Assembly: GCA_963205315.1 (NCBI GenBank)
Contig: CAUJIO010000062.1
Coordinates: 1-64,000, forward strand
DNA length: 64,000 nucleotides
From: Pseudomonadota bacterium
GTDB taxonomy: Bacteria > Pseudomonadota > Alphaproteobacteria > Rhizobiales > Aestuariivirgaceae
Direction: 5' to 3'
Shown piece by piece: positions 54,478-64,000 of this stretch. The notes beneath the pieces were generated by a model. The model saw nothing but the letters and a program-made list of their open reading frames with translations. It searched no databases and was not told where the DNA came from. Each line of letters starts with the position of its first letter. The stretch's first letter is position 1. A program made the position numbers and the translations under genes.

Positions 54478-57400
54478 CTATTCCGCCGCCACCGGTGCCG
54501 CGTGTGTCAACGCCGGCTGCCTTGGCCGGTAGCCCATCACTGCGTAGATGCATGGGACAACGAACAGCGTCAACAGCGTGCCGAGCGACATGCCGCCGGC
54601 AATGACCCAGCCGATCTGCTGACGGCTCTCGGCCCCCGCTCCGCTGGCCAGGGCCAGTGGCATGGCGCCAAGAATCATCGCCGACGTGGTCATCAGAATG
54701 GGCCTGAGCCGCAAGCCCGCCGCCTCGATGATCGCGGCGCGGCGCTCGCGCCCCTGTTCCTGCAGCGCGTTGGTGAATTCGACGATCAGGATGCCGTGCT
54801 TGGTGATGAGCCCGATCAGGGTGACGAGGCCGATCTGCGAATAGACATTGAGAGTGCCGCCGGTGAGCCACAAGGCGCCCAGCGCACCCGTCATCGACAG
54901 CGGCACCGTGACCATGATCATGATCGGATCACGGAAGCTTTCGAACTGTGCCGCCAGCACCAGATAGATGAAGGCCAGGGCCATGAGGAAGACCAGCGCC
55001 AGATTGGAACTGGCATCGCGGAATTCGCGCGCCTGGCCGGTGAGATCGGTGACGGTGCCTTGCGGCAGTACCTCGGCCGCCGCCTGATTGACCGCCGCAA
55101 CCGCCTCGCCCATCGTATAGCCAGGCGACAGGTTGGCCTGGATGGTGATGGCGCGCAGCTGGTTGAAGCGTCGCAGATCGCGTGGGGCCACCGTCTCCCT
55201 CGTCTTCACCACATTCGACAATTGCACCATGGTGCCGTCCGCGGCTCGCACGAAAATGCGCGACAGCGTCTCCGCTGAGGCACGTTCCGCCGGCGGTAAG
55301 GCTACGGTGACATCATACTGCTCCGAGCCGATCTGGAAGGTCGAAACATTCCGCCCGCCCAGCAAGGTTTCCAGCGTGCGGCCAATGACCGAAATGTCGA
55401 GACCTAGATCGGCGACACGATCACGGTCGATCTCCACTTCGACTTCCGGCTTGTTGAGCCGCATATCGGTGTCGAGATCGGCGAGGCCAGGATTGTCCTT
55501 GAGTTTCTCGACCAGCTTGTCAGCCAGTGCATTGATCTCTTCATAGGAGGCCGACGACTGGATGACGAACTGGAACGGCTTGCCGAAGCCGCGCGTGCCG
55601 AGCGATGGCGGGTTGGAGGCGGAGGCCTGCACGCCGGCGATCTTGCGCAATTTCGGCAGCAGGGCCTGCGTCACCTCCTGCTGTTTCACGTCGCGTTCCG
55701 ACCAGTCCTTGAGCCGCGCGAACGACGTGAACTGTGTCACCTCGCCCGAACCGACAATCATCAGATAGGAACTGAGTTCGGGGATCGACGCCAGCAATTC
55801 TTCCGCCTCCCCGGCGTAACGCTGAGTATAGCCGAAACTGGCGCCTTCGGGCGCGTTGCCGGAGATGATGATGGTACCGCGGTCTTCCGTCGGCGACAGT
55901 TCGGATTTCAACTGCAGCAGAATCCACCCGCCACCGGCACCAACCGCCAGCGCCAGCAGCAGCACCAGCCAGCGCAGCTTCAACGCCATCCGGAGACTGG
56001 CCTTGTAACCGGCTTCAAGCGCGCCCAGAAACCCTTCGACGATCCGCCCGAAGAGGTTCTTGTGCTCCTGGTGCTTGAGCAGCTTCGAGCACATCATCGG
56101 CGTGAGGGTGAGCGCCACGAAGCCCGAGACGATGACGGCACCCGCGAGCGTCACCGCAAACTCCAGGAACAGCCGCCCGGTGCGGCCCGGCGTGAAAGCG
56201 ATGGGCGCATAGACGGCGGCAAGTGTCAGCGTCATGGCGATGACGGCGAAGCCGATTTCGCGCGCGCCACGGATGGCCGCATCGAAGGGCTTCATGCCCT
56301 CCTCGATGTGGCGGAAGATGTTTTCCAGAACGACGATGGCGTCATCGACCACAAGGCCGATGGCCAGCACCATGGCGAGCAGCGTCAGTGTGTTCACGGT
56401 GAGACCCGTGGCATACATGATGGCAAAGCTGGCGACGAGCGATACCGGGATGGTGACGATGGGAATGAGTGCGGCGCGCAGCGAATGCAGGAACAGCACG
56501 ATGATGATCAGGACGAGGCCGATGGCTTCGAGAATGGTCTTGAACACATTCTCGATCGAGCGGTCGATGAAGACAGTGGAATCGAAGCCGATCGATGCCG
56601 ACACACCGTCCGGGAGCTCGCCGTTCAGGCGCGGAATGATCTCCGCCACCGCCTTCGATACATCCAGCGGATTGGCCACCGCCTGCTTGACAATGCCGAT
56701 GGATATGGCCGTGGTGCCGTTGTAGCGGCTTTCGCGACGTACATCGGCAGTGCCGAGTTCGGTGCGCGCCACATCGCCCAGCGTGACCTGCAGGCCGCCA
56801 GCGGATTTCAACACGATACGCGAGAATTCCTCCGCCGTGCCGAGCGACGTGCGCGACAGCACGGTGAACTCGCGCTCCGTGCTTTCGATGCGGCCCGCCG
56901 GAATATCGGCATTCTGGTTGCGGATGGCGGCCTCGACATCCTGGACGGTCAGCCCATAGCCTGCCAGCCGCGCCGGATCGATCCACACGCGCATGGCATA
57001 GCGGCGCTCGCCGTTCACGCTGACATCGGCGACGCCATCCAGATTCTTGAAGCGGTTGACGACGAAGCGGTCGACATAGTCGGTCAGCTCCAGCGCATTC
57101 ATGCTGTCCGACTGCATGACGATGAAGATGATCGGCTGCGCATCCGCTTCGACCTTGGAGATCACCGGTTCGGTGATCTCGTCAGGAAGCTGGCGCCGCA
57201 CCCGGCTGACGCGGTCGCGCACGTCGCTGGTCGCCGCATCGATGTTGACGGTGGAGCGGAAGCGCACGGTGATGCGGCTGGACTCGGCGCGTGACGTCGA
57301 TTCGATCGTGTCGATTCCTTCGATGCCGGCAAGCGAACCTTCGAGCACCTGCGTCACCTGGCTTTCGATGATGCCGGCGGAGGCACCGCTGTAACTGGTT

Positions 57401-57543
57401 TGCACCGACACCTGCGGCTCGTCGATGGCGGGATATTCGCGGATGGTGAGGCGGCTGAAGGACATCAATCCCGCCAGCAACAGGACGAGGCTCATCACCG
57501 TGGCAAACACCGGGCGGCGGATGCAAAGTTCGGTAAAGCCCAT
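54478..57543 (-). CDS. RND efflux transporter, inner-membrane subunit (AcrB/MexB-like, HAE1)
   Basis: Proton-driven pump of 1021 residues. Features: ELCIRRPVFATVMSLVLLLAGL at the N-terminus, YPAIDEPQVSVQTSYSGAS, the two large periplasmic loops, the transmembrane charged pair in LVVDDAIVVLENIFRHIEEG, and a C-terminal repeat with GLITKHGILIVEF. It partners the adaptor at 57550 (6-base gap). No outer-membrane TolC-like gene is next to it, so it must use one encoded elsewhere. Its substrate is unknown; this branch includes many Rhizobiales pumps for detergents, dyes and plant compounds. Confidence 0.94.
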   Translation of the reverse strand: MGFTELCIRRPVFATVMSLVLLLAGLMSFSRLTIREYPAIDEPQVSVQTSYSGASAGIIESQVTQVLEGSLAGIEGIDTIESTSRAESSRITVRFRSTVNIDAATSDVRDRVSRVRRQLPDEITEPVISKVEADAQPIIFIVMQSDSMNALELTDYVDRFVVNRFKNLDGVADVSVNGERRYAMRVWIDPARLAGYGLTVQDVEAAIRNQNADIPAGRIESTEREFTVLSRTSLGTAEEFSRIVLKSAGGLQVTLGDVARTELGTADVRRESRYNGTTAISIGIVKQAVANPLDVSKAVAEIIPRLNGELPDGVSASIGFDSTVFIDRSIENVFKTILEAIGLVLIIIVLFLHSLRAALIPIVTIPVSLVASFAIMYATGLTVNTLTLLAMVLAIGLVVDDAIVVLENIFRHIEEGMKPFDAAIRGAREIGFAVIAMTLTLAAVYAPIAFTPGRTGRLFLEFAVTLAGAVIVSGFVALTLTPMMCSKLLKHQEHKNLFGRIVEGFLGALEAGYKASLRMALKLRWLVLLLALAVGAGGGWILLQLKSELSPTEDRGTIIISGNAPEGASFGYTQRYAGEAEELLASIPELSSYLMIVGSGEVTQFTSFARLKDWSERDVKQQEVTQALLPKLRKIAGVQASASNPPSLGTRGFGKPFQFVIQSSASYEEINALADKLVEKLKDNPGLADLDTDMRLNKPEVEVEIDRDRVADLGLDISVIGRTLETLLGGRNVSTFQIGSEQYDVTVALPPAERASAETLSRIFVRAADGTMVQLSNVVKTRETVAPRDLRRFNQLRAITIQANLSPGYTMGEAVAAVNQAAAEVLPQGTVTDLTGQAREFRDASSNLALVFLMALAFIYLVLAAQFESFRDPIMIMVTVPLSMTGALGALWLTGGTLNVYSQIGLVTLIGLITKHGILIVEFTNALQEQGRERRAAIIEAAGLRLRPILMTTSAMILGAMPLALASGAGAESRQQIGWVIAGGMSLGTLLTLFVVPCIYAVMGYRPRQPALTHAAPVAAE

Positions 57544-57549
57544 GCGCCT

Positions 57550-58710
57550 TTACTCCGCTGCGGCCGCGGCAGACATGACTTCGACGGCCGCGCCATTTGA
57601 CAGCCGCGCCGCCCCGGCGGTGACGATTTCGTCACCTTCGGCGATTCCTTCGACGATCTCGACCTTGCCGTCGAGCCGCCGCCCCGTCTTGACCTTCGCC
57701 TCCCTCGCCTTGCCGTCACTGACGATATAGACGATTGCCGCCTCGCCACGCTGGGTGATTGCCGATTCAGGGACCAGCACGGCGCGGCGCGGCGAACCCT
57801 TCACGGCGATCCGCACCAGCAATCCTGGCCGCAGTCTCATGGCTGTGTTGTCAAGATCGGCGCGGACCTGCAGCGCCCGGCCATTGACATCGATCGACGG
57901 ACTGAGGGCCGAGACGGTCGCCGTGAAGCTGTCATCCGGCAACGCATCGGCAATGACGCTGACGGCTTGCCCCGATACAATCCGCCCCTGTTGCAATTCC
58001 GGTACCGAGAAACTGACTTTCAGCCTGTCTGTCTTGTCCAGCTGGACGAGGGGCGTTCCCGCTGTCACGTAGGCCCCTTCGGAAACGGTGCGAAAGCCGA
58101 GCGTGCCGGAGAATGGCGCAGTGATGGTGAGCTTGCGCAACAGCACCAGTGCGGATTCGACCGCCGTCCGCGCCAGGTCGCGCTCCGTGGCCACGGCATC
58201 ATAAGTGCTTTGCGAGATGTTGCCGGATTTGCGCAGCGCCTGGTTGCGAGCGTAGTTGGCCTCCGCCAGATCGAGCCTCGCCTTGGCCTCGGCAAGCGCC
58301 GCGTTGGCCAGATCGGCATCGAGCCTGAACAGCTCGGTGGCTTGTTTTACGTTCTCGCCGTCCTTGAAGAGAATGGCGGCAACGCGGCCGCTGGTCTCCG
58401 GCGCAATGGCGACGGACTCCTCCGCCAGCAAATTCCCGATTGCAGAAATATCGTCCGAAATCTCAGAGACCTTGGCGCGTGTGGTCTCGACGGGTAACGG
58501 TCCGCGATTTGTGTTTCCGGCACCGCCACTTTTCTGGCCACCGGCCGAGCCGGTACCGGTCCCGGGGGTGACGGCGCGTTGCTGCATGCCGGTCAAAGCC
58601 AGAAAATCGATGCCACTTTGGCGCACCCCATATGCTGCACCCGCCACCACAGCAAAGCCGATCACCAGATACGCCCAGGCTCTCATCAGTCCTCTGATCC
58701 TCTCGTTCAT
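57550..58710 (-). CDS. RND efflux periplasmic adaptor (membrane fusion protein)
   Basis: A 386-residue HlyD/AcrA-type adaptor. N-terminal membrane anchor (WAYLVIGFAVVAGAAYGV), a Gly/Ser/Asn-rich linker (GTGTGSAGGQKSGGAGNTN), then the lipoyl-like and coiled-coil hairpin region AEESVAIAPETSGRVAAILFKDGENV, NYARNQALRKSGNISQSTYDAV and the beta-barrel LRPGLLVRIAVKGSPRRAVLVPESAI. It is the first gene of the unit with the RND pump. Confidence 0.92.
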   Translation of the reverse strand: MNERIRGLMRAWAYLVIGFAVVAGAAYGVRQSGIDFLALTGMQQRAVTPGTGTGSAGGQKSGGAGNTNRGPLPVETTRAKVSEISDDISAIGNLLAEESVAIAPETSGRVAAILFKDGENVKQATELFRLDADLANAALAEAKARLDLAEANYARNQALRKSGNISQSTYDAVATERDLARTAVESALVLLRKLTITAPFSGTLGFRTVSEGAYVTAGTPLVQLDKTDRLKVSFSVPELQQGRIVSGQAVSVIADALPDDSFTATVSALSPSIDVNGRALQVRADLDNTAMRLRPGLLVRIAVKGSPRRAVLVPESAITQRGEAAIVYIVSDGKAREAKVKTGRRLDGKVEIVEGIAEGDEIVTAGAARLSNGAAVEVMSAAAAAE

Positions 58711-58926
58711 CCGACCCTAGGACGGAACAGACCCTTATTCCATACGGCTTCGCATGCCGCACAGATGACTGGCCATCACACGCAGGACGCCAAGTGGAGG
58801 CGCGATCCGTCGCAATTGAGGCATTCACATCATCGTGAACGTTTTCTGGGGCTGGAATGATGGCCCTTGCCGCGATATGTCCATGCAGCAGAGGCTTGAT
58901 TCAGTATCACGAGAGGAAGAACCGCC

Positions 58927-60036
58927 ATGAAATCCCGCGCCGCCGTCGCCTTCGAAGCCGGAAAGCCACTGGAAATCGTCGAGGTTGACCTCGAAGGCCC
59001 GAAGGCCGGGGAAGTGCTGGTCGAGATCAAGGCGACCGGCGTGTGCCATACTGACGAGTTCACGATTTCCGGCGCCGATCCCGAGGGCCTTTTTCCGGCC
59101 ATCATGGGCCATGAAGGCGCGGGCGTGGTGGTGGACGTGGGGGCCGGCGTCACATCGCTCAAGAAGGGCGATCACGTCATTCCGCTCTATACGCCGGAAT
59201 GCCGCGAGTGCGAATATTGCCTCAACCCCAAGACCAATCTCTGCCAGAAGATCCGCCTGACGCAGGGCCGCGGCCTGATGCCGGACGGGACCTCGCGCTT
59301 ATCTTATAAGGGAAAGATGATCCATCACTACATGGGTTGCTCGACCTTCTCCAACTACACCGTGCTGCCCGAGATCGCCTTGGCGAAGGTGCGCGAGGAC
59401 GCGCCCTTCGACAAGATCTGCTACATCGGCTGCGGCGTCACCACCGGCGTCGGCGCCGTCATCAATACGGCCAAGGTCGAAGTGGGCTCGAACTGCGTCG
59501 TCTTCGGCCTGGGCGGCATCGGCCTCAACGTCATTCAAGGCTTGCGGCTGGCCGGCGCCAACATGATCGTCGGCGTCGATCTCAATGATGAGCGCGAGGC
59601 CTGGGGCGCCAAGTTCGGCATGACGCATTTCGTCAACCCGTCGAAAGTCACGGGCGATCTCGTCGCCCATCTCGTCGACCTCACCAAGGGTGGCGCTGAC
59701 TACACATTCGAGTGCATTGGCAACGTGAAGGTGATGCGCGTGGCGCTGGAATGCGCCCACAAGGGCTGGGGCCAGTCGATCATTATTGGCGTTGCCGGGG
59801 CGGGCCAGGAAATCTCGACGCGCCCCTTCCAGTTGGTAACGGGCCGCTCGTGGCGTGGCACGGCCTTCGGCGGCGCGCGCGGCCGCACCGATGTTCCCAA
59901 GATCGTCGACTGGTACATGAACGGCAAGATCGAGATCGATCCGATGATCACCCACATCATGCCGCTGGAAGACATCAACAAGGCTTTCGACCTGATGCAC
60001 GAAGGCAAGTCGATCCGCAGCGTCATCACATTCTGA
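58927..60036 (+). CDS. adhC: S-(hydroxymethyl)glutathione dehydrogenase (class III alcohol dehydrogenase)
   Basis: Zinc- and NAD-dependent enzyme of 369 residues that oxidises S-hydroxymethylglutathione, the adduct of formaldehyde with glutathione. Catalytic zinc ligands lie in [18 protein letters not shown] and GHEGAG; the structural zinc uses the four Cys of [18 protein letters not shown]. The NAD motif is [14 protein letters not shown]. Class III features such as the conserved C-terminal region [21 protein letters not shown] are present. Its stop overlaps the next start (TGATG), coupling it to the hydrolase. Confidence 0.96.
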   Translation: MKSRAAVAFEAGKPLEIVEVDLEGPKAGEVLVEIKATGVCHTDEFTISGADPEGLFPAIMGHEGAGVVVDVGAGVTSLKKGDHVIPLYTPECRECEYCLNPKTNLCQKIRLTQGRGLMPDGTSRLSYKGKMIHHYMGCSTFSNYTVLPEIALAKVREDAPFDKICYIGCGVTTGVGAVINTAKVEVGSNCVVFGLGGIGLNVIQGLRLAGANMIVGVDLNDEREAWGAKFGMTHFVNPSKVTGDLVAHLVDLTKGGADYTFECIGNVKVMRVALECAHKGWGQSIIIGVAGAGQEISTRPFQLVTGRSWRGTAFGGARGRTDVPKIVDWYMNGKIEIDPMITHIMPLEDINKAFDLMHEGKSIRSVITF

Positions 60037-60878
60037 TGACAATCGAAACCAAGAGCCTCGCCCGCAGCCACGGCGGAACCCAGGGCGTCTATACGCACAA
60101 CAGCCGGACTTGCCATTGCCCGATGACCTTTGCCGTCTTCGTGCCGCCGCATGAACCGGGCGCCAAGCTGCCGGTTCTGTGGTACCTTTCCGGCCTCACC
60201 TGTACCCATGCCAATGTCATGGAGAAGGGTGAGTACCGCGAGGCCGCCGCCAGGCATGGTGTCATCATCGTCTGCCCCGATACGAGCCCACGCGGTGACG
60301 GCGTGGCCGATGACCCAAACAACTGGAAACTTGGCTGTGGCGCCGGCTTCTACGTTGATGCGACAGAAGCGCCCTGGGCATCGAACTATGCGATGTATTC
60401 TTATGTGACCGAGGAATTGCCGGCCCTTGTGGCCGCCAACTTCCCCGCCGACATGTCGCGCCAGTCGATCTTCGGGCACTCGATGGGCGGGCATGGTGCA
60501 TTGATCTGTGCACTGAAGAATCCCGGCCGCTTCCGCAGCTGTTCGGCCTTCGCGCCGATCACCCACCCGATGACGGCCGAGTGGTCACGACCGGCACTTG
60601 AGGCCTATCTGGGGCACAACCAGGCAAGCTGGCGTGCGTATGATGCCGTGGCATTGATCGAAGACGGCGCGCGGTTGCCCGAACTGCTTGTCGATCAGGG
60701 AACCGCCGACTCGTTCCTGCAGGACGGTTTGCGCCCCCAATTGCTCTCCGATGCCTGCGCGTCAGCGGGAATTCCGCTGACGCTTCGCATGCAAGAGGGC
60801 TACGACCACTCGTACTTCTTCATCTCGACCTTCATGGCCGATCACATCGCCTGGCATGCCGGACGGCTGAAGGCCTGA
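60036..60878 (+). CDS. fghA: S-formylglutathione hydrolase
   Basis: Esterase-D type hydrolase of 280 residues releasing formate and glutathione, second step of formaldehyde detoxification. Conserved SGLTCTHANVMEKGEYR, the nucleophile Ser149 in GHSMGGHG, and the catalytic His in YDHSYFFI; an Asp is available in the LVDQGTADSFL stretch. The frame extends upstream within adhC but the start at 60036 is the coupled one. It makes the pair with adhC, so formaldehyde is likely generated by the cell's own one-carbon or demethylation metabolism. Confidence 0.95.
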   Translation: MTIETKSLARSHGGTQGVYTHNSRTCHCPMTFAVFVPPHEPGAKLPVLWYLSGLTCTHANVMEKGEYREAAARHGVIIVCPDTSPRGDGVADDPNNWKLGCGAGFYVDATEAPWASNYAMYSYVTEELPALVAANFPADMSRQSIFGHSMGGHGALICALKNPGRFRSCSAFAPITHPMTAEWSRPALEAYLGHNQASWRAYDAVALIEDGARLPELLVDQGTADSFLQDGLRPQLLSDACASAGIPLTLRMQEGYDHSYFFISTFMADHIAWHAGRLKA

Positions 60879-60881
60879 CGC

Positions 60882-62018
60882 CTATTTCAGCAGGGCTCGT
60901 GCTTCTTCGGGCCCGAAATACGCCGGGCGTTTGCATGTGCTCTTCAGCGTCACGAACTTGCCCGTTTCGCCCGACGCCTTGATCGCCATCATCACCTCGA
61001 CGACATGCAACATGCGGTCGATGCCGCAGCGGATGTCGCGCCGCTTCTGCAGGATCGCCTGCGCCATGTCGGCGAGGCCGGCACCGCGATAGTTGGCCAC
61101 CTGGCCTTCATCGTCCGGGTGATTGGGCATGCCGAACGGGTGATCCCACACTGGCAAGGGCTTGCGCACTGTATCGCTGCCCGCCACAATGATCTGACCG
61201 CCAAAGAAGTTCGGATCTGGAACGAAGAGGGCACCCTCCGTGCCATAGATTTCCATGTGATCATGGCGATGCGCAAACACGTCCCAACTGGCCGACAGCG
61301 TGATCATGGCGCCGTTCACGAACTCCAGCAGTGCGTGATAAGTGGTCGGCGTCGACACCCGGATTGTTTCGCCCTTGCGCGGCGCGCTTGAAATCAGCCG
61401 CGTCTTGCGCGGTGTCGACGAGAGCGCCGCCACCCGCTTCACCGGCCCCACCAGATTGATGAGATTGGCAATGTAATAGGGGCCCATGTCGAGGATCGGC
61501 CCGCCGCCGGGCTTGTAGAAAAACCCCGGATTGGGATGCCAGTGTTCCATGCCGTGGCTCATGATGTGCGCGGTGCCGGACGCCACCTTGCCGATCAGCC
61601 CGTCATCAATGGCCTTGCGGGCCTGCTGGTGCGCGCCGCCGAGGAATGTGTCGGGGGCGGCCGCCACGCGGAGTTTTTTCTTGTTCGCCAGCGCCTGCAA
61701 TTGTTTTGCTTCGGTGACCGACAAGGTCAGCGGCTTTTCCGAGTAGACGTGCTTGCCGGCCTCGAGAATCTGCTTCGATACCTTGTAGTGCGCGGCGGGC
61801 ACCGTGAGGTTGATGACGATCTGGATATTCTCGTTGTTGAGCAGATCCTTCACGCTCTGCGCCGCAACGCCAAATTCGGCGGCACGGGCATCAGCCGCCG
61901 CCATATCGAGGTCGGCAACACTGCGGATCTCGAATCCCTTGAACAGCGGGGCGAGTTTCAGATAGGTGGCCGAGATATTGCCGCAGCCGATGACGCCGAC
62001 GCCAAGTGTCTTGCTCAT
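60882..62018 (-). CDS. Gfo/Idh/MocA-family oxidoreductase
   Basis: NAD(P)-dependent sugar or inositol-type dehydrogenase of 378 residues. Rossmann motif LGVGVIGCGNISATYLK near the N-terminus, the catalytic Lys in HVYSEKPLTLSV, and the C-terminal alpha/beta domain with GGPILDMGPYYIANLINLVG. It is co-directional with, and 8 bases downstream of, the TIM-barrel epimerase gene, forming a two-gene sugar unit divergent from a LacI regulator. Confidence 0.9.
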   Translation of the reverse strand: MSKTLGVGVIGCGNISATYLKLAPLFKGFEIRSVADLDMAAADARAAEFGVAAQSVKDLLNNENIQIVINLTVPAAHYKVSKQILEAGKHVYSEKPLTLSVTEAKQLQALANKKKLRVAAAPDTFLGGAHQQARKAIDDGLIGKVASGTAHIMSHGMEHWHPNPGFFYKPGGGPILDMGPYYIANLINLVGPVKRVAALSSTPRKTRLISSAPRKGETIRVSTPTTYHALLEFVNGAMITLSASWDVFAHRHDHMEIYGTEGALFVPDPNFFGGQIIVAGSDTVRKPLPVWDHPFGMPNHPDDEGQVANYRGAGLADMAQAILQKRRDIRCGIDRMLHVVEVMMAIKASGETGKFVTLKSTCKRPAYFGPEEARALLK

Positions 62019-62026
62019 GAAAAACC

Positions 62027-62776
62027 TCAGATCTTGCTGACGTAGGCAAACGAGCGCCGGGCGAAGCGCTGCAGGTTGCTGGGATTGTCATGCTCCATGA
62101 TGAAATGCATCACCCGCGACCTCTTCAGCGCCGCCATGACCGCGGGCCAGTTGACGGTGCCCTGTCCCACATCGGTCCACCCATCCTCATCGAGACATTC
62201 ACCCTTGGGCGCAATGTCCTTCACATGGACGGCGGTTATGCGGTCCGCGTAGCGCTTGACCCACGCGACCGGATTGGCTTTCGCCCGGGCGATCCATGCG
62301 ACGTCGCATTCCCAGTCGAGCATCGGCGCCGCTTCGAAGATGATTTCGTGCGGCGTCTCGCCGGATGGCAATCTGGTGAATTCGAAATCGTGGTTGTGCC
62401 AGCCGAAGCCATACCCCTCGCCGCGCACCCACTCGCCGATGGCCGCCAGCCGCTTTCCCAGCTTCCGGTAACCGGCCGCCGTCTTCGGCCTCTCGTCAGG
62501 CATCAGATAGGGCGCATAGATGTGGCGCATGCCGAGTGTCGCCGCGATCTTCCGCACTCTGGCGCGCTCGCCTTCGAGAAGCCCAAGACCGAAATGACCC
62601 GTTGGCATGCTGATACTGGACTTGTCGAGCAACCGCCGTAGCGTCTCCGGCTTGTCATAAAGGCCGTCATAACCCTCGACCTCGCGGTAGCCGGTCTTGG
62701 CCAACTGGGCGAGCGTATCTTTCAGCGGTGAAAAATTGCGGGCCGAGTAGAGCTGGAAGGACAATCGCTTCGGCAT
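62027..62776 (-). CDS. Sugar phosphate isomerase/epimerase (TIM barrel, AP-endonuclease-2 fold)
   Basis: A 249-residue xylose isomerase-like TIM-barrel protein. Seen: MPKRLSFQLYSARNFSPLKDTLAQLAKTGYREVEGYDG, GHFGLGLLEGERARV, a GWHNHDFEF metal-binding motif, and AVHVKDIAPKGECLDEDGWTDVGQG. These proteins are typical partners of Gfo/Idh/MocA dehydrogenases. The start at 62776 has GGAAAGG upstream; an ATG at 62815 adds 13 residues that do not fit. Confidence 0.88.
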   Translation of the reverse strand: MPKRLSFQLYSARNFSPLKDTLAQLAKTGYREVEGYDGLYDKPETLRRLLDKSSISMPTGHFGLGLLEGERARVRKIAATLGMRHIYAPYLMPDERPKTAAGYRKLGKRLAAIGEWVRGEGYGFGWHNHDFEFTRLPSGETPHEIIFEAAPMLDWECDVAWIARAKANPVAWVKRYADRITAVHVKDIAPKGECLDEDGWTDVGQGTVNWPAVMAALKRSRVMHFIMEHDNPSNLQRFARRSFAYVSKI

Positions 62777-62988
62777 CAACAGAACCTTTCCGGTACGCGG
62801 GAATGAAATTGCCATTTTGCATACCTGAGCGTCCGGAGCGAGGACCTCCCGGAAACCGGATGTGGAATCGGCCGCTTGGCGATGGAAAGGCTTTCCAGGA
62901 TGTTCCGATAACCGCCGCCAGTCGGCCCAACCGGGATGGAAGACTTACAAATAAGTTGGGTTTCGGGCAAGATTTGCTTTGATCACAA

Positions 62989-63019
62989 AACGTGAGGTTG
63001 TATACAAAACGCACGTTTA
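62989..63019. promoter_or_regulatory. Strong palindromic operator in the LacI / epimerase divergent region
   Basis: AAACGTG (62989-62995) and CACGTTT (63013-63019) form an inverted repeat whose centre (63004) nearly coincides with a perfect palindrome TTGTATACAA (62999-63008). Two nested palindromes about the same point, 29 bases before the LacI start, make a strong operator. It is probably bound by the LacI protein and regulates both divergent units. Confidence 0.65.
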
Positions 63020-63047
63020 CGATCACAGAAAATTGTCCATCCCACCG

Positions 63048-64000
63048 ATGACCTACCGTCCCACCTTGAGCGACGTGGCGAAGATGGCAGGGGTATCCGT
63101 TGCAACAGCATCGCGCGCGCTGAGCAATCCGGACCTTGTTGCCGAGAGCACACGGACGGCTGTTCGCGACGCCGCCAATTCGTGCGGCTACCAGATCAAT
63201 CTCGTCGCCCGCTCGTTGCGAAAGCAGCGGACCAATTCAATTCTGGTGCTGATTCCCGAGATCGACAACCAGTTCTATCCGACGATCATCAAGGGCCTCG
63301 AACAGCGCGCCCATAACCTGGGCTATTCGATGATCCTTGGCCTCACATCCAACAATCTTCTGCGTGAGAACTCCTATCTGGAGATCGTCAATTCGAGGCG
63401 CGCCGACGGCATGATTGTCCTCGACGGCGGATTGGACAATCTGATTGAGCGCGGCATCAAGTTCAACGTGCCGACCGTCCAGGTACTCGAATGCCTGGGT
63501 GGGGAATCACTGCCCACCGTGCGCATTGACGATCGCCAGGTGGCCGCCCTGGTGGTTGAGCATCTTGTCGGGCTGGGCCACCGGCGCATCGCCCATATCA
63601 GCGGCAGCAGCAATTCGCTGGTGGCAACCGAGCGCATCGCCGGGTTTCAGCACGCCATGGCGGCCGCCGGATGCCATGTCCATTCCGAACTGATCGTCAA
63701 CGGCGGCTATACCCACGACGGCGGTGCCGCGGCCATGCTGAGGCTGCTGGACATGAATGAGCCCCCCACGGCTGTCTTTTGTGCCAATGATGCGTCGGCA
63801 ATGGGCGCCATCCGCGCCTGCCGCACACGCGGCCTCCGGGTTCCACAGGATGTCTCGATCGTCGGTGTCGACGACATCGACGAAGCGGCGACGAACGACC
63901 CGCCGCTGACCACCATTCACCAGCCCCGCTACGAGATCGGCGTGATGGCCATGGATCTGCTGGCCGGACTGATCGAAACGTCCAACTGGAAGCAGAAGCC
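63048..64000 (+). CDS. LacI-family transcriptional regulator (3' end outside the window)
   Basis: Open from the ATG at 63048 to the end of the window (317 complete codons). N-terminal helix-turn-helix TLSDVAKMAGVSVATASRALSNPDLVAESTRTAV and the hinge region GYQINLVARSLRKQRTNSILVLIPEI; periplasmic-binding-protein-like core with NLGYSMILGLTSNN, GLGHRRIAHISGS, PTAVFCANDASAMGAIRACRTRGLRVPQDVSIVGVDDID and LTTIHQPRYEIGVMAMDLL. It diverges from the epimerase/oxidoreductase pair. Only the last few residues are likely missing. Confidence 0.93.
   Translation, partial: MTYRPTLSDVAKMAGVSVATASRALSNPDLVAESTRTAVRDAANSCGYQINLVARSLRKQRTNSILVLIPEIDNQFYPTIIKGLEQRAHNLGYSMILGLTSNNLLRENSYLEIVNSRRADGMIVLDGGLDNLIERGIKFNVPTVQVLECLGGESLPTVRIDDRQVAALVVEHLVGLGHRRIAHISGSSNSLVATERIAGFQHAMAAAGCHVHSELIVNGGYTHDGGAAAMLRLLDMNEPPTAVFCANDASAMGAIRACRTRGLRVPQDVSIVGVDDIDEAATNDPPLTTIHQPRYEIGVMAMDLLAGLIETSNWKQK

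Overview
The window is GC-rich chromosomal DNA from an alphaproteobacterium, most likely of the order Hyphomicrobiales (Rhizobiales). This rests on its housekeeping blocks (trmD-rplS, leuC/argC/leuD, infA-maf-yacG), its short spacings with many ATGA/TGATG overlaps, and its large number of sugar and peptide ABC importers. No species can be named from the sequence alone.

Layout. 1-4500: trmD, rplS with its terminator, a SAM methyltransferase, a palindromic intergenic element, a Ser/Thr kinase fused to a universal-stress domain, and a metallophosphoesterase. 4523-6475: an MHS-type major facilitator carrying an unusual insert of about 205 residues. 6745-6820: tRNA-Phe, followed by a poorly coding stretch with a small secreted protein and a SnoaL-like protein. 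8891-17608: a galactoside locus, with an AraC regulator and GH4 alpha-galactosidase on the minus strand, diverging from a CUT1 sugar ABC importer and a GH42 beta-galactosidase. 18360-24916: a GntR regulator, a ribose-type (CUT2) importer and an enolase-superfamily sugar-acid dehydratase. 24947-32538: an acetamidase/formamidase diverging from a proline-iminopeptidase-like hydrolase and a complete Dpp/Opp peptide importer. 32520-36439: two Fe(II)/2-oxoglutarate oxygenases, a LysR gene broken by an amber codon, and a SelA-like PLP enzyme. 36508-41402: a ROK repressor, a second CUT2 importer and an SDR dehydrogenase.

41389-53346: a DUF1287 protein, a molybdopterin oxidoreductase, leuC with a good promoter, a zincin-like metalloprotease, small secreted proteins (including a tandem paralogous pair), a DUF1194 von Willebrand protein, a flavin amine oxidase, argC, leuD, an AEC transporter and an HPP membrane protein. 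53405-54477: infA-maf-yacG. 54478-58710: an RND efflux pump and its adaptor. 58927-60878: glutathione-dependent formaldehyde detoxification (class III ADH and S-formylglutathione hydrolase). 60882-64000: a Gfo/Idh/MocA oxidoreductase and a TIM-barrel epimerase diverging from a LacI regulator that runs off the window, with a strong palindromic operator between them.

Most of the window is nutrient scavenging: regulator, binding protein, permeases and ATPase, each unit ending in one or two catabolic enzymes. The points most worth a second look are: (a) a stable stem-loop at the binding-protein/permease junction of all four importers; (b) the oxygenase/PLP-enzyme cluster next to the amber-interrupted LysR gene; (c) the duplicated small secreted Trp/Lys/His-rich proteins with duplicated promoters; and (d) the extracytoplasmic insert in the MHS transporter. 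No CRISPR array, integrase, transposase or phage gene was seen.
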